Origin: Chitinophaga pinensis
GTDB taxonomy: Bacteria; Bacteroidota; Bacteroidia; Chitinophagales; Chitinophagaceae
Direction of reading: 5' to 3'
DNA: 64,000 nucleotides
Assembly (NCBI RefSeq): GCF_007896845.1
Contig: NZ_VOHS01000001.1
Span: 372,001 to 436,000, forward strand
Part shown: positions 16,620-27,254 of the stretch, one piece after another
Layout: each line of letters begins with the position of its first letter
How positions within the stretch are numbered: position 1 is the first letter of the stretch
Program-made: the position numbers and the translations under genes
The notes under the pieces: model-generated
Told to the model about the DNA's origin: nothing
Database searches by the model: none
What the model saw: only the letters and a program-made list of their open reading frames with translations

Positions 16620-19439
16620 ATGCCGAAAGATTCCTCTATCAAATCTGTTCTTATTATTGGTTCTGGTCCTATTATTATTGGTCAGGCTTGTGAATTTGAC
16701 TATTCCGGCTCCCAGGCAGCACGTTCGCTGCGTGAGGAAGGTATCAGGGTAGTATTGATCAATTCCAACCCGGCTACTATCATGACTGACCCTATGATGG
16801 CCGACAAGGTGTACCTGTTGCCGCTGACAGTAGAAAGTATAGAACAGATACTGGAGGAGCAACAGATCGATGCCGTACTGCCTACCATGGGTGGCCAGAC
16901 AGCCCTGAACCTCTGTAAAGAGGTAGATGAGCTGGGTATATGGCAGAAGTATAACGTCCGTCTGATAGGTGTAGATATCAAAGCCATCGATAAGGCTGAA
17001 GACCGTGAACAGTTCCGCCAGTGGATGATCCGACTGGGCGTACCGGTAGCACCGGCTAAAACTGCAAACTCTTTCCTCGAAGGAAAGGAATTTGCACAGG
17101 AAATAGGATTCCCTCTGGTTATCCGTCCTTCCTTCACCCTGGGTGGTACTGGTGGTGGTTTCGTACACACCAAAGACGATCTGGATGAAGCACTGCAACG
17201 TGGTTTACAGGCTTCTCCGATTCATGAAGTACTGGTTGAAAAAGCAGTACTGGGTTGGAAAGAGTTTGAGTTGGAGCTGTTACGTGATAAAAATGACAAC
17301 GTAGTGATCATCTGTACTGTGGAAAACCTCGATCCAATGGGTGTTCACACAGGAGACTCCATCACCGTTGCACCTGCCATGACCCTGAGCGATACCGCTT
17401 TCCAGGACATGCGTAACAAAGCGATGATGATGATGCGTGACCTCGGTAACTTCGCCGGCGGTTGTAACGTACAGTTCTCGCTGAATCCTGAAAATGAAGA
17501 ACTGATCGCTATCGAGATCAACCCTCGTGTGAGCCGTTCCTCTGCACTGGCATCCAAAGCAACTGGTTACCCAATTGCTAAGATCGCTGCAAAACTGGCG
17601 ATTGGTTACACACTGGATGAACTGGAAAACCAGATCACCAGAACCACTTCCGCGTTTTTTGAACCAGCACTGGACTACGTGATCGTAAAAATGCCACGCT
17701 GGAACTTCGATAAATTTAAAGGTGCTGACCAGACCCTCGGTCTTCAGATGAAGTCTGTAGGTGAAGTAATGTCTATCGGACGTACTTTCACTGAAGCTTT
17801 ACAGAAAGCTTGTCAGAGTCTGGAAAATGATGCACTGGGTCTCGGTTACTACGGTAAATCAGCTATGAAGAGCGATCAGCTCCTCGAAAGACTGAAGACG
17901 CCAACCTGGGATCGTATCTTCCGTATTAAAGACGCCCTGATGGAAGGTGTTTCTGTAAAACACATCCACCAGATGACTTATATCGACAAGTGGTTCCTGA
18001 ACCAGATCAACGATATCGTGAACATGGAAAAGCAGCTGGCTGAACACGATCTGGAATCAGTATCAAAAGACATGCTGAGCGACGCCAAAAAAATGGGCTT
18101 CTCTGATATGCAGCTGGTTCACCTGTTCGGTAACTGCGAAGAGCAGGAAGTATACGAAAAACGTAAATCTCTGGGTATCACCCGTACCTACAAAATGGTA
18201 GATACCTGCGCAGCTGAGTTTGAAGCGGTTACTCCTTATTTCTACTCCACATTTGATACCGTAAACGAAAGCAAACCTTCTGACAGGAAGAAAGTGATCG
18301 TACTGGGTTCCGGTCCTAACCGTATCGGTCAGGGTATCGAATTTGACTACTGTTGTACACACGGCTTACAGGCGATTCAGGAATGCGGCTACGACGCGAT
18401 TATGGTGAACTGTAACCCTGAAACAGTATCTACTGACTTCGATATGGCTAATAAGCTGTACTTCGAGCCAGTGTTCTGGGAGCACCTGTGGGAGATCATC
18501 GAACTGGAAAAACCAGAAGGTGTGATCGTACAGCTGGGCGGACAAACAGCTTTGAAGCTGGCTAAACGTCTGGAAGAAAAAGGTATCAGAATCATCGGTA
18601 CATCTTTCGATAACATGGATATCGCTGAAGACCGTGGCCGTTTCTCTGACCTGCTGAAAGAACTGAACATTCCGTTCCCTAAATATGGTACTGCGTTCAA
18701 CACAGACGATGCGATCGAAGTGGCCAAAGAAGTAGGTTATCCTGTACTGGTGCGCCCTTCTTACGTACTCGGTGGTCAGCGTATGCGTATCGTGATCAAC
18801 GAAGAAGAACTGGAAAGCTCCGTACTGAGCCTGCTGAAACACCTGCCGGGTAACAAAATCCTGATCGACCACTTCCTGGATCGTTGTCAGGAGGCTGAGA
18901 TCGACGGTATCTTCGATGGTGAGAATTTCCATGTAATGGGCGTGATGGAACACATCGAGCCTGCTGGTATCCACAGTGGTGACAGTAACGCGGTACTGCC
19001 TGCGTTCAACCTGAGCCCGATGGAAGTAACTACCATGGAATATTATGCTGAGAAGATCGCCCGCGCGCTGGATATCCGTGGTCTCATCAACATCCAGTTT
19101 GCTATCAAAGGCGGACAGGTATTTGTGATCGAGGCAAACCCACGTGCTTCCCGTACCACACCGTTCATCGCGAAAGCATATCAGGTACCTTACCTGAATA
19201 TTGCTACCAAAGTGATGCTGGGTGCTAACAAACTGACTGATTTCACGATCGAGAAGAAACTGGATGGTTTTGCTATCAAAGAACCAGTATTCTCCTTCAA
19301 CAAATTCCCGGGCGTGAACAAAGAACTCGGCCCTGAAATGAAATCAACCGGTGAGGCTATCCGTTTCATCAAAGATCTGAGAGATCCTTATTTCAGAACC
19401 CTGTATAAGGAGAAGAGCATGTATCTGAGCAACAAGTAA
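16620..19439 (+). CDS. carB: Carbamoyl-phosphate synthase large subunit, lacking the C-terminal allosteric domain
   Basis: The 939-residue protein opens with [20 protein letters not shown], the classic CarB start, and has the duplicated architecture. The first ATP-grasp half contains [11 protein letters not shown] and [13 protein letters not shown]; the second restarts at [20 protein letters not shown] and carries [10 protein letters not shown] and [11 protein letters not shown]. It makes carbamoyl phosphate from bicarbonate, ATP and glutamine-derived ammonia, supplying pyrimidine and arginine synthesis together with CarA, whose gene is not in this window. Usual CarB is about 1070 residues. 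Here the chain ends at [12 protein letters not shown], right after the second ATP-grasp half, so the MGS-like domain that binds UMP and ornithine is absent. The stop is followed by a clean terminator, so this is not a truncation by frameshift. Confidence 0.95.
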   Translation: MPKDSSIKSVLIIGSGPIIIGQACEFDYSGSQAARSLREEGIRVVLINSNPATIMTDPMMADKVYLLPLTVESIEQILEEQQIDAVLPTMGGQTALNLCKEVDELGIWQKYNVRLIGVDIKAIDKAEDREQFRQWMIRLGVPVAPAKTANSFLEGKEFAQEIGFPLVIRPSFTLGGTGGGFVHTKDDLDEALQRGLQASPIHEVLVEKAVLGWKEFELELLRDKNDNVVIICTVENLDPMGVHTGDSITVAPAMTLSDTAFQDMRNKAMMMMRDLGNFAGGCNVQFSLNPENEELIAIEINPRVSRSSALASKATGYPIAKIAAKLAIGYTLDELENQITRTTSAFFEPALDYVIVKMPRWNFDKFKGADQTLGLQMKSVGEVMSIGRTFTEALQKACQSLENDALGLGYYGKSAMKSDQLLERLKTPTWDRIFRIKDALMEGVSVKHIHQMTYIDKWFLNQINDIVNMEKQLAEHDLESVSKDMLSDAKKMGFSDMQLVHLFGNCEEQEVYEKRKSLGITRTYKMVDTCAAEFEAVTPYFYSTFDTVNESKPSDRKKVIVLGSGPNRIGQGIEFDYCCTHGLQAIQECGYDAIMVNCNPETVSTDFDMANKLYFEPVFWEHLWEIIELEKPEGVIVQLGGQTALKLAKRLEEKGIRIIGTSFDNMDIAEDRGRFSDLLKELNIPFPKYGTAFNTDDAIEVAKEVGYPVLVRPSYVLGGQRMRIVINEEELESSVLSLLKHLPGNKILIDHFLDRCQEAEIDGIFDGENFHVMGVMEHIEPAGIHSGDSNAVLPAFNLSPMEVTTMEYYAEKIARALDIRGLINIQFAIKGGQVFVIEANPRASRTTPFIAKAYQVPYLNIATKVMLGANKLTDFTIEKKLDGFAIKEPVFSFNKFPGVNKELGPEMKSTGEAIRFIKDLRDPYFRTLYKEKSMYLSNK

Positions 19440-19485
19440 GATCAACCGGAAAATGGCCGTAAAAAGCCGGATTCTGACTATAAAA

Positions 19486-19517
19486 CAAAGGCGACATCGG
19501 TTATGATGTCGCCTTTG
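19486..19517. terminator. Bidirectional terminator after carB
   Basis: CAAAGGCGACATC (19486-19498) and GATGTCGCCTTTG (19505-19517) form a perfect 13-pair stem with a 6-base loop. It lies between the convergent carB and S41 protease genes; TCATTTT follows on the plus strand. Confidence 0.8.
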
Positions 19518-19543
19518 TCATTTTATGCCTGAAAAGAGCGGTG

Positions 19544-22500
19544 TTATTCTGCGCGTACAGGACCGGCAGGTTTTCTTACAGCCGGCGTTTCTTTAATATC
19601 CTTCATCAGTAACTCGACTGTTTTCTCCAGTTGAGGATCCTTTCCGGCAATGACCTCCTGTGGTGTCATCTCTACTACTACATCAGGAGAAACACCCTTA
19701 TTTTCAATGATCCATTTGCCATCCTTACTAAAGATACCCAGACGTGGCGCCGTAACAGATCCACCATCCATCAATGCCGGATAGTTGTAAATACCAACGA
19801 GTATACCCATTGTTGTGGTACCTACCAGTGGTCCCAGTTTCTTTTCATGGAACATGAATGGCATCAGATCTCCGCCTGAACCTGCATAGCTGTTGGTGAT
19901 CATGGCTTTTGGCCCGAAGATGGCATTACCCGGTGTAGTCATTGGTAAGCCTTCACGCGTACCCCAGTAGTTCAACAGATCACGATTCAGCAGGTCTATG
20001 ACATAATCAGCCGCAGAACCACCTCCATTGAAACGTTCATCGATAATGACGCCTTTCTTATCCAGTTGGGAGAAATAGTAACGGTTGAAATAAGTATAAC
20101 CATCTCCACCGGTATTAGGCATGTATACATAAGCCAGTTTACCATTACTCAGCTGATCCACTTTTTTACGGTTGCCTTCTACCCAATCCATCTCCCTTAA
20201 AGCGGCTTCCGAATTAAGGGGTATCACCGTGTATTCTTTCGCTCCGTTGGCATTTGGTTGCTGGTTAACCTGTATACGTACCTGCTTGCCGGCGCTGTTC
20301 TGAAACAGGCTGTAAATTTCTGTATCGCTGTTGACTGGTACACCGTTCACCGCAATCAGATAATCACCTTCTTTTACGTTGATGCCAGGTTGCGTAAGTG
20401 GTGCTCTGAACTGTGGATTCCAGTTCAATCCGGAATAGATCTTCTTAAAACGGAAGTGCCCGTTCTCAATACTGTAGTCTGCCCCCAGCAAACCCACTGA
20501 CTCACTGATAGGCTTAGGTGCATCACCCTGTCCCACATATGCATGCCCGATCACCAGTTCACTCATCATTTCATTGAACAGATAATTGAGGTCTTCACGA
20601 TGGCCAACATAAGGGAGGAAACGCTGATATTTTTTCTTTACAGCTTTCCAGTCCGCGCCATGCATATTATCAACGTAGAAGAAGTCTCTTTCTATCCGCC
20701 AGAGTTCATCAAACATTTGTGGCCATTCAGCAGAAGGGTCTACAAGTGTGCGGACATTACCTATCTGCAAAGTTCCCTCACCTGCATTTGCTTTACCGCC
20801 GGTACCAACAATACCACAGGAGCCAGCTGCGATATACAGCAATTTTTCTCCATTCTGGCTGACGGTATAACCATCAATGCCGCTCATCAGCACATCACTT
20901 TTACGTTTGTTAATATCATAGCTGTACAGCGTATTACCAGAACGATATAAGAGTTTGTTTGCGACAAGTCCGTTTAATTGTGAATATTCATCAGCAGGCA
21001 GAGGCAGGGCAACAATACGCTGGTCAATATTGGCAAGGTCAATAGACGTCTGTGTTTTAGAAGAATCTTTGGTAGCTGATTTTTCATCCTTCTCTTTCTT
21101 TTCCTGTTCATCATCACTTTCAGGCGCCAGCAGGGAAGGAGCATTCGCAGAGAGTACAATAGCATAAATGTTACTGCGTACAGTACGTTCGTATGATGTC
21201 ATGTCCAGCCAGCCCGTATTCTGTGCATAGTTGGTACTTGCCATGAAGAAGATGTATTTGCCATTTTTGCTGAATACAGGTTCTGCTGCTTCACTACGAC
21301 CATCAGTAACCTGACTGCTTTTTTGTCAGCAATATTGTACAGGAATACAGCCTGTAAGCTATTGGGTAACCGCTTACTGTATGTGATCCAGCGGGAATCA
21401 GGACTCCAGTTGGCACTAAATGTCTGATCCGGACGATCATAGCTGTCTTCATCGATCTGCGTCACTTTTTTGCTCTCTATATCGACATAATACAGCCGTA
21501 ATTTTTTATCTGCAAAGAGGATTTTCTTGTTGTCCGGTGACCATTGCGGACTATTATAAAAGCTGGCTTCTCCCAATGGAATAATCTGAGCTGGCTTTTC
21601 TGCTTTCTGATCACGGATATGTAAAGCATATTCACCACCGGCATCAGAGAAATAGGCGATGGATGTGCCATCCGGCGACCATACAGGTGTTCGCTCGTGT
21701 GTACCGGGAGTAGCGGTGATATTACGTATGTTGCCTTTTTCTGCCGGAATAGTCAATACATCACCACGGAATTGTACTACAGCGCGAACACCTGTAGGAG
21801 ATAGATTAACGCTTCTGAGTGCATTGACGGTAGCGGTGATATAATGAGGTCTTTTATAAGGCAGATCGGCCTGCAGACTGATAGTTAATGCGGTGCTTTT
21901 ATTAGCAGCGGCATCCCATTTATTGATCCTGCCTGCCTGTTCATACACCAGTGTTTTACCATCTGAAAACAGTGTTTTAACATCGTAATCTTTGTGATTG
22001 GAGATCTGCGTAACGGTCTTTCCGGAGATGGAATAACGGAAGATATTCATCGTACCGTTTCTGTCGCTCAGGAAGTATACATCATTACCCAGCCATACCG
22101 GACGGATATTATTAGCACCTGCATCCGGAATTTCAATGACTGTATTTGTCTGATTATTGAAGATCCAGATCTTAGGCATGTTACCACCCCTATAATGTTT
22201 GAAAGGGCGATAGGTACCTGCTCTTTCCGTAGGATCGGGATTTTTGATGTAGGCGGTGTATAATCCGTCGGGAGAGATATTTCCCTGATGTGCTTCCGGC
22301 ATTTTCAATTTTGTGGGCATACCTCCATCGATGCTCACTTCAAATAATTGCTGGAAGCGCATGGAGAATGAGTTGCGGGTAGATGCAAAAACAATCTTGT
22401 CATTGCCATGCCATCCACGTACGATATCAGCATCGGGATGGTGAGTGATCCGGCGGGGAATACCACCGTTGACTGCCACAACATAGAGGTCGACGTTTCC

Positions 22501-22758
22501 ATCATAGTTACCGCTGAAAGCAATCCATTTGCCATCAGGAGATAACATAGGTTCCAGTTCGACATCCGGGTTGACTGTGATGCGTTGTGGATGTTGGCCA
22601 TTTTCATCAGTGGTCCAGATATCACCTGCATAGTTAAATGCAATCTGATGCTGACTGATAGAGGGGGAGCGCAGTAACAGGGTTTCTGTTGATTGCGCTG
22701 TGGCTGTGGCACAGGCAAGGCCTGTCAGCATAAGCAGGGTGACGGGTTTGTGTAACAT
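19544..22758 (-). CDS. Tricorn-like S41 peptidase with TolB-type beta-propeller; one frameshift
   Basis: Two overlapping frames make one protein of about 1070 residues. The N-terminal part has a signal peptide (MLHKPVTLLMLTGLACATATA) and WD40-like TolB repeats (GKWIAFSGNYDGNVDLYVV, WSPDGTSIAYFSDAGGEYAL). The C-terminal part has a tail-specific-protease core, a PDZ domain (NVKEGDYLIAVNGVPVNSDT), VIIDERFNGGG and the Ser nucleophile in AYAGSGGDLMPF. The layout matches tricorn proteases and their periplasmic relatives. The frames join if one base is restored around 21310-21311 on the minus strand, giving DKKAVR then TDGRSEAAEPVFSKNGKY before MASTNYAQ. As written, the propeller fragment and the catalytic fragment are separate. 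Confidence 0.88.
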
Positions 22759-22993
22759 TTGGGTCTTGTTAAACTGTTGAAGTGTATATACTAATTTATA
22801 CTTTTTCTCAGGTAAGTGGATGCGGAAAAGTACTGAATCCGGATAGAAAGGTGTTTAGATATGCAAGGTACAAGCTCATAACACCTGCACTATTTTATAA
22901 TTGCTTCGTTCCTGCTTCGTCCGGAGACGTTGTAATGGCGTAGTAGTAAGGGATTATGACGTCGTAATGACGGTGTATATCAATAAGTAAACA

Positions 22994-23083
22994 ATGGAAA
23001 AGAGGCTAAATGTAGTGCTGACAAGCATTTACCGGCTCAACCTACGTTATTGCCCATGTAAAAATGAAAGAAAAACCGGTTAA
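22994..23083 (+). CDS. Possible 29-residue basic peptide
   Basis: An ATG-started frame encodes MEKRLNVVLTSIYRLNLRYC then PCKNERKTG and stops at 23081-23083, about 110 bases before a strong terminator on the same strand. It is basic, with a Cys-Pro-Cys. There is no homology argument and the length is within chance; it is reported only because something transcribed on this strand should end at that terminator. Confidence 0.15.
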   Translation: MEKRLNVVLTSIYRLNLRYCPCKNERKTG

Positions 23084-23192
23084 ATATATTGTTAGGATAA
23101 CTAATTGACGATTGGCTGAAATGCAGTGTAATGGCGGGATGTAACGATATCATAAATGCCTTAAAGAAGTATTGTTACGTCTTAAAATGATC

Positions 23193-23223
23193 AGAGCCTG
23201 ATGAAGATCAGGCTCTTTCTTTT
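23193..23223 (+). terminator. Orphan intergenic terminator
   Basis: AGAGCCTGAT (23193-23202) and ATCAGGCTCT (23207-23216) form a perfect 10-pair stem with a GAAG loop, followed by TTCTTTT. No annotated plus-strand gene lies within 3.7 kb upstream, so it may end a small RNA or small gene. Confidence 0.7.
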
Positions 23224-23546
23224 CCCTCAAAATAACCATTAAAGACACGACTATTTATGTGTATAAATAGCGTGACCGGTAATGCAGTTTACTATAAATA
23301 TTAAATATTAAAAAGATGTTAACTAATCAATAACAGATGTGGAAATATATAATTATTATATCATTGTAAAACAATTAGTTAATATTTTATAATATTTATG
23401 CATATGTAAAAAGCATCTTATTGCAGAAATATTTTTCATGCCATAAACTTATCAAGCTGGTAGATATTTACCATATCTTAAAAACAAATTTCATGTGTGA
23501 AAGACTTACATTCATTACTTGAATAGGTTAACCATATAATGTTGTC

Positions 23547-25637
23547 ATGTTTGTTAGCTTTCTTAAAGGTGCGCCATTTCTGCGCCTGATATGCTGCTTA
23601 TCTGTGGGCATATTTATGCAAATATTTATGTCATTAAGACTCCCGTTAATATCAGCTGTCATGGCTTCTGCGGGCTTACTGTTATTTATTTCATCCCGAT
23701 GGCCGGCATCTCTGCGTTACAGGTATGACTGGTGTCGTGGTATTGCATTGCAATGGCTGGTTGCCGCTGGTGGCTGTGTGTTGGTATTGTTGTCAGATGT
23801 GCGTTATCACGGGTATTACTTTGAAAGAAGCATCCGGCCGGGAGATCTGCTACAGGTAAGGCTGGAAGAGCCGGTACAGGCGAAGAAAAAGACCTTAAAA
23901 ACGATTGCTGCAATAAGATATGTTATAAGTGGCAACACGCGTGTACCGGCAAAAGGGCGTTTGCTGATTTATCTGCAGATAGATAGTAATGCCATGCAAT
24001 TGAGACAGGGAGATCAGTTGTTGATCAATAGTAATACGGTGCCTGTATCACGGAGTGGTAATCCGGGTGCTTTTGATTATCGTCGTTACTGTGCGTGGCA
24101 ACAGATTTACCGGCAGGCGTATCTGCAGAGTAGTGCGTGGCAGTTGTTACATGAACAGGATGAATGTTTTGTGCGAAGATGGTTGCGCGAAAGCCGTATT
24201 TATTGCCTGCAAACATTACAGCAATACATAGGTGGGCGTGAGGCGGCACTGGCAGCAGCTTTATTGATAGGATACAGGTATGAGCTGGATGTTGATATGG
24301 TACAGGATTATACAAACACCGGTATCGTACATATCATCGCTATTTCAGGGATGCATCTGGCAATGATATATGGTGCTTTGTTATGGCTGTTAAGCTGGTG
24401 GCCTGCACATCGTTTCTCAGATGTGACAAAGGGTACATTGATTATTGTATTACTCTGGGCATTTACATTACTGACGGGAGGAGCGGCATCTGTATTACGT
24501 GCGACGGTGATGTTCACATTTCTGACTTTGGGCAGGTTTATGCTGGAAAGACATACAAATGTATATAACACGCTGGCGGCATCTGCATTCCTGCTATTGT
24601 GTTATGAACCCAGATTGTTGCTGGATGTAGGTTTTCAGTTGTCTTATCTGGCGGTATTGAGTATTGTTGTTGCTTATCGCAGGTTATATTATCAGTGGCA
24701 GTTTGATAATAAATGGATGAATAAGTGCTGGGACATGACGGCGCTTACGCTGGCCGCACAGCTGTTTACATTGCCGGTATCGCTTTATTATTTTCATCAG
24801 TTTCCTTTATATTTTCTTCCGGCCAACATGATCGCAGTGCCTTTATCGACTGTAGTATTGTATGGAGAGATCGTGCTTTTAATAACAGGACGTATACCTG
24901 TTATTGCAGATGTAATCGGACCCTTGCTGAAGATAATTATGCAGTGTATGAATACGCTGGTCGCGCAGATTGGTCATTGGCCGGGTGCGTTGATCGCAGA
25001 TATGCATATACATTTATTTAGTGTATTGTGTTTGTATGCTTGTATTGGCGGACTGCTTCTTTGGATAATCCATCACCGCAGGCAGGGACTGCAGTTGACG
25101 TTGATCGCTATGACCTGCTGGACTACGGGAGAAATGTTCCTGCGTCTGAATGAACAACATCAGCACAAAATGGTTGTTTATAACATACCCGGACATACTG
25201 TAGTGGAGATGGTCAACGGGCACCGGATATATAGTGTGGCAGGAGAAGTGATGGCAGACGCTTTATATGATCGTTACCTGAAGCCGGCACATGTTGTTTA
25301 TGGCGCTACTTATCGGGGAATGGTCAATACCTGTGTCGAAGCTTGTACTTTTCCCGGTTTCCGGGTACTGGCTGTCGGTAATAAACGGCTGGTTGTAGTA
25401 GATAGTGTACTACCGGAGATGCATCCAGAGAAAAAGTTACGGACAGATTATCTTTTACTTTCACATAATCCACATGTGGATATCAGACAATTGGAGCAGA
25501 TATTTGACGCAGACTGCTACATTTTTGACGCTTCTAACACCCTGCGGAACATTCAGCAGTGGAAAAGTGATTGTTACGTGCTAACTTTGCGCTTCTTTTC
25601 GGTTCCGGATCAGGGAGCCTATGTTGTAAATTTCTAA
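23547..25637 (+). CDS. comEC: ComEC/Rec2-family DNA uptake channel protein
   Basis: The 696-residue membrane protein has an N-terminal hydrophobic pair, an OB-like DUF4131 region (DLLQVRLEEPVQAKKKT to KGRLLIYLQ), and the competence-domain signature TNTGIVHIIAISGMHLAMIY, followed by many membrane segments including LLTGGAASVLRATVMF. ComEC forms the inner-membrane channel for single-stranded DNA in transformation. The C-terminal tail (about 530-696) stands where a metallo-beta-lactamase-type nuclease domain occurs in long ComEC proteins, but no HxHxDH is present; it has only DYLLLSHNPHVDI. The gene ends 12 bases before purH, so the two are probably one transcript. Confidence 0.9.
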   Translation: MFVSFLKGAPFLRLICCLSVGIFMQIFMSLRLPLISAVMASAGLLLFISSRWPASLRYRYDWCRGIALQWLVAAGGCVLVLLSDVRYHGYYFERSIRPGDLLQVRLEEPVQAKKKTLKTIAAIRYVISGNTRVPAKGRLLIYLQIDSNAMQLRQGDQLLINSNTVPVSRSGNPGAFDYRRYCAWQQIYRQAYLQSSAWQLLHEQDECFVRRWLRESRIYCLQTLQQYIGGREAALAAALLIGYRYELDVDMVQDYTNTGIVHIIAISGMHLAMIYGALLWLLSWWPAHRFSDVTKGTLIIVLLWAFTLLTGGAASVLRATVMFTFLTLGRFMLERHTNVYNTLAASAFLLLCYEPRLLLDVGFQLSYLAVLSIVVAYRRLYYQWQFDNKWMNKCWDMTALTLAAQLFTLPVSLYYFHQFPLYFLPANMIAVPLSTVVLYGEIVLLITGRIPVIADVIGPLLKIIMQCMNTLVAQIGHWPGALIADMHIHLFSVLCLYACIGGLLLWIIHHRRQGLQLTLIAMTCWTTGEMFLRLNEQHQHKMVVYNIPGHTVVEMVNGHRIYSVAGEVMADALYDRYLKPAHVVYGATYRGMVNTCVEACTFPGFRVLAVGNKRLVVVDSVLPEMHPEKKLRTDYLLLSHNPHVDIRQLEQIFDADCYIFDASNTLRNIQQWKSDCYVLTLRFFSVPDQGAYVVNF

Positions 25638-25649
25638 TGATTTCCATAC

Positions 25650-27161
25650 ATGCAAAAGCAAATTAAATCTGCATTGATCTCCGTTTTCTATAAAGATAAC
25701 CTGGAGAACATTGTTAAAAAGTTAGGTGAACAGGGAGTAACTATTTATTCAACTGGTGGTACTCAGAAATTCATCGAGGACCTGGGCGTGAAATGTGTGG
25801 CGGTGGAAGAGCTGACAGCTTATCCTTCCATTCTGGGCGGACGTGTAAAAACGTTACACCCTAAAATATTTGGTGGTATCCTGGCGCGCCGGGAAAACCC
25901 ACAGGATCTGGAGCAGCTTGCTCAGTATGCTATTCCTGAACTGGACCTGGTGATTGTTGACCTGTATCCGTTTGAGGAGACAGTAAAGAGCACAAAAGAG
26001 GAACAGACCATCATTGAGAAAATAGACATCGGTGGCGTATCCCTGATCAGAGCAGCGGGTAAGAACTACAAAGATGTAGTGATTGTTGCTTCTAAAGATC
26101 AGTATGCTGATCTGGAGCAGGTGCTGAATAACGGTAACGGTACGAGCATCGAAGATCGCAGGTCATTTGCAGCAAAAGCATTTGAAGTATGTGCTAACTA
26201 CGATGTGGCCATTTCCCAGTACTTCCTGAACAATGAGCCGGCTGCATATTTTCAGGTGTCTGCACCTCAGGGTCAGATCATGCGTTACGGAGAAAACCCT
26301 CATCAGAAAGGTGTATTCTACGGTAACCTGTCTGAAATATTCAATAAACTGCACGGTAAAGAGTTGTCTTACAACAATCTGGTAGATGTTGATGCTGCCT
26401 GCCAGCTGATACAGGAATTCACAGAAACTACTTTCGCTGTTATCAAACATACCAACGTATGTGGTATTGCCAGCCGTCCTACGTTGAAAGCAGCATGGGA
26501 TGCAGCATTGGCCGGTGACAAAGAAAGCGCTTTCGGTGGTGTACTGGTAACCAATGCGGTAATCGACAAAGCTACAGCTGAATCTATCAGTGAGATCTTC
26601 TTCGAAATCCTGATCGCACCGGGTTTTGACGCTGATGCGCTGACTGTGCTGCAGGCTAAGAAGAACCGTATTCTGCTGCAACAGCTGCAGCCGGTGAAAG
26701 CACCTTATGTATATAAAAATGTCCTGAACGGCGTTCTGCTGCAGGAGAATGATAAAGGCAACTATCAGGAGTGGAATGAAGCGGGCGCAAGACCGTCTAC
26801 CCCTGCTGAAAAAGCAGACCTGGAATTTGCAAATCTGGTATGTAAGCACCTGAAATCTAATGCGATCGCGCTGGTGAAAGACAAACAGCTGATCGGTAAA
26901 GGTTGTGGACAGACTTCCCGTATCGACTCACTGCGTCATGCTATTGCGAAGGCTGCTCAGTTCAACTTTGATCTGAAAGGTGCTGCGATGGCTTCTGACG
27001 CATTCTTCCCATTTGATGACTGTGTACGCATTGCACATGAGGAAGGTATCACTTCTGTGATCCAGCCCGGAGGTTCCGTAAGAGATAATGATTCAGTAGA
27101 ATTCTGCAAACAGAACGGTATGGTAATGGTAATGACCGGTACCCGCCACTTCAGACACTAA
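25650..27161 (+). CDS. purH: Bifunctional AICAR formyltransferase / IMP cyclohydrolase
   Basis: The 503-residue protein has an N-terminal MGS-like IMP cyclohydrolase domain (ISVFYKDNLENIVKKLGEQG, STGGTQKFIEDLG, GGRVKTLHPKIFGGIL) and a C-terminal AICAR transformylase domain (RYGENPHQKG, KHTNVCGIASR, SDAFFPFDDCVRIAHEEGIT, IQPGGSVRDND). It carries out the last two steps of purine synthesis, from AICAR and 10-formyl-THF to IMP, in the cytosol. Length and motif order are normal. It is probably translated from the comEC transcript and ends at a strong terminator. Confidence 0.97.
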   Translation: MQKQIKSALISVFYKDNLENIVKKLGEQGVTIYSTGGTQKFIEDLGVKCVAVEELTAYPSILGGRVKTLHPKIFGGILARRENPQDLEQLAQYAIPELDLVIVDLYPFEETVKSTKEEQTIIEKIDIGGVSLIRAAGKNYKDVVIVASKDQYADLEQVLNNGNGTSIEDRRSFAAKAFEVCANYDVAISQYFLNNEPAAYFQVSAPQGQIMRYGENPHQKGVFYGNLSEIFNKLHGKELSYNNLVDVDAACQLIQEFTETTFAVIKHTNVCGIASRPTLKAAWDAALAGDKESAFGGVLVTNAVIDKATAESISEIFFEILIAPGFDADALTVLQAKKNRILLQQLQPVKAPYVYKNVLNGVLLQENDKGNYQEWNEAGARPSTPAEKADLEFANLVCKHLKSNAIALVKDKQLIGKGCGQTSRIDSLRHAIAKAAQFNFDLKGAAMASDAFFPFDDCVRIAHEEGITSVIQPGGSVRDNDSVEFCKQNGMVMVMTGTRHFRH

Positions 27162-27191
27162 GTCTGATCTGTATCTGCGAAAAGCATATTA

Positions 27192-27222
27192 AAAAGCACT
27201 GGCCCATGCCGGTGCTTTTTTG
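27192..27222 (+). terminator. Terminator after purH
   Basis: AAAAAGCACTGG (27192-27203) pairs with CCGGTGCTTTTT (27210-27221), with one T-G pair and a 6-base loop. The T run continues past the stem. Confidence 0.85.
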
Positions 27223-27254
27223 CTAAAAATTCTTTACTATTGTCCATCTAATCT

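Larger units (their letters stand above)
22759..23546. other. 788-base intergenic region with an unexplained terminator
   Basis: The gap between the divergent S41 protease and comEC genes is unusually long. The left half holds a clear plus-strand terminator at 23193-23223 with no recognised gene before it. The right half (about 23270-23520) is extremely AT-rich with many TAAATATT-like words. No tRNA or known RNA family was recognised. GTAATGGCG recurs near 22932 and 23129, and a similar GTAATGACGG near 22965, which may hint at an old repeat. Confidence 0.45.

Noticed and set aside
16587..17198. 203-codon minus-strand frame over the start of carB
   Set aside because: It is antisense to the conserved CarB N-terminus and has no signature.
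22930..23137. Recurring GTAATGGCG-like words taken as a CRISPR-like or repeat array
   Set aside because: There are only two exact and one related short occurrence, with irregular spacing and no conserved flanks.
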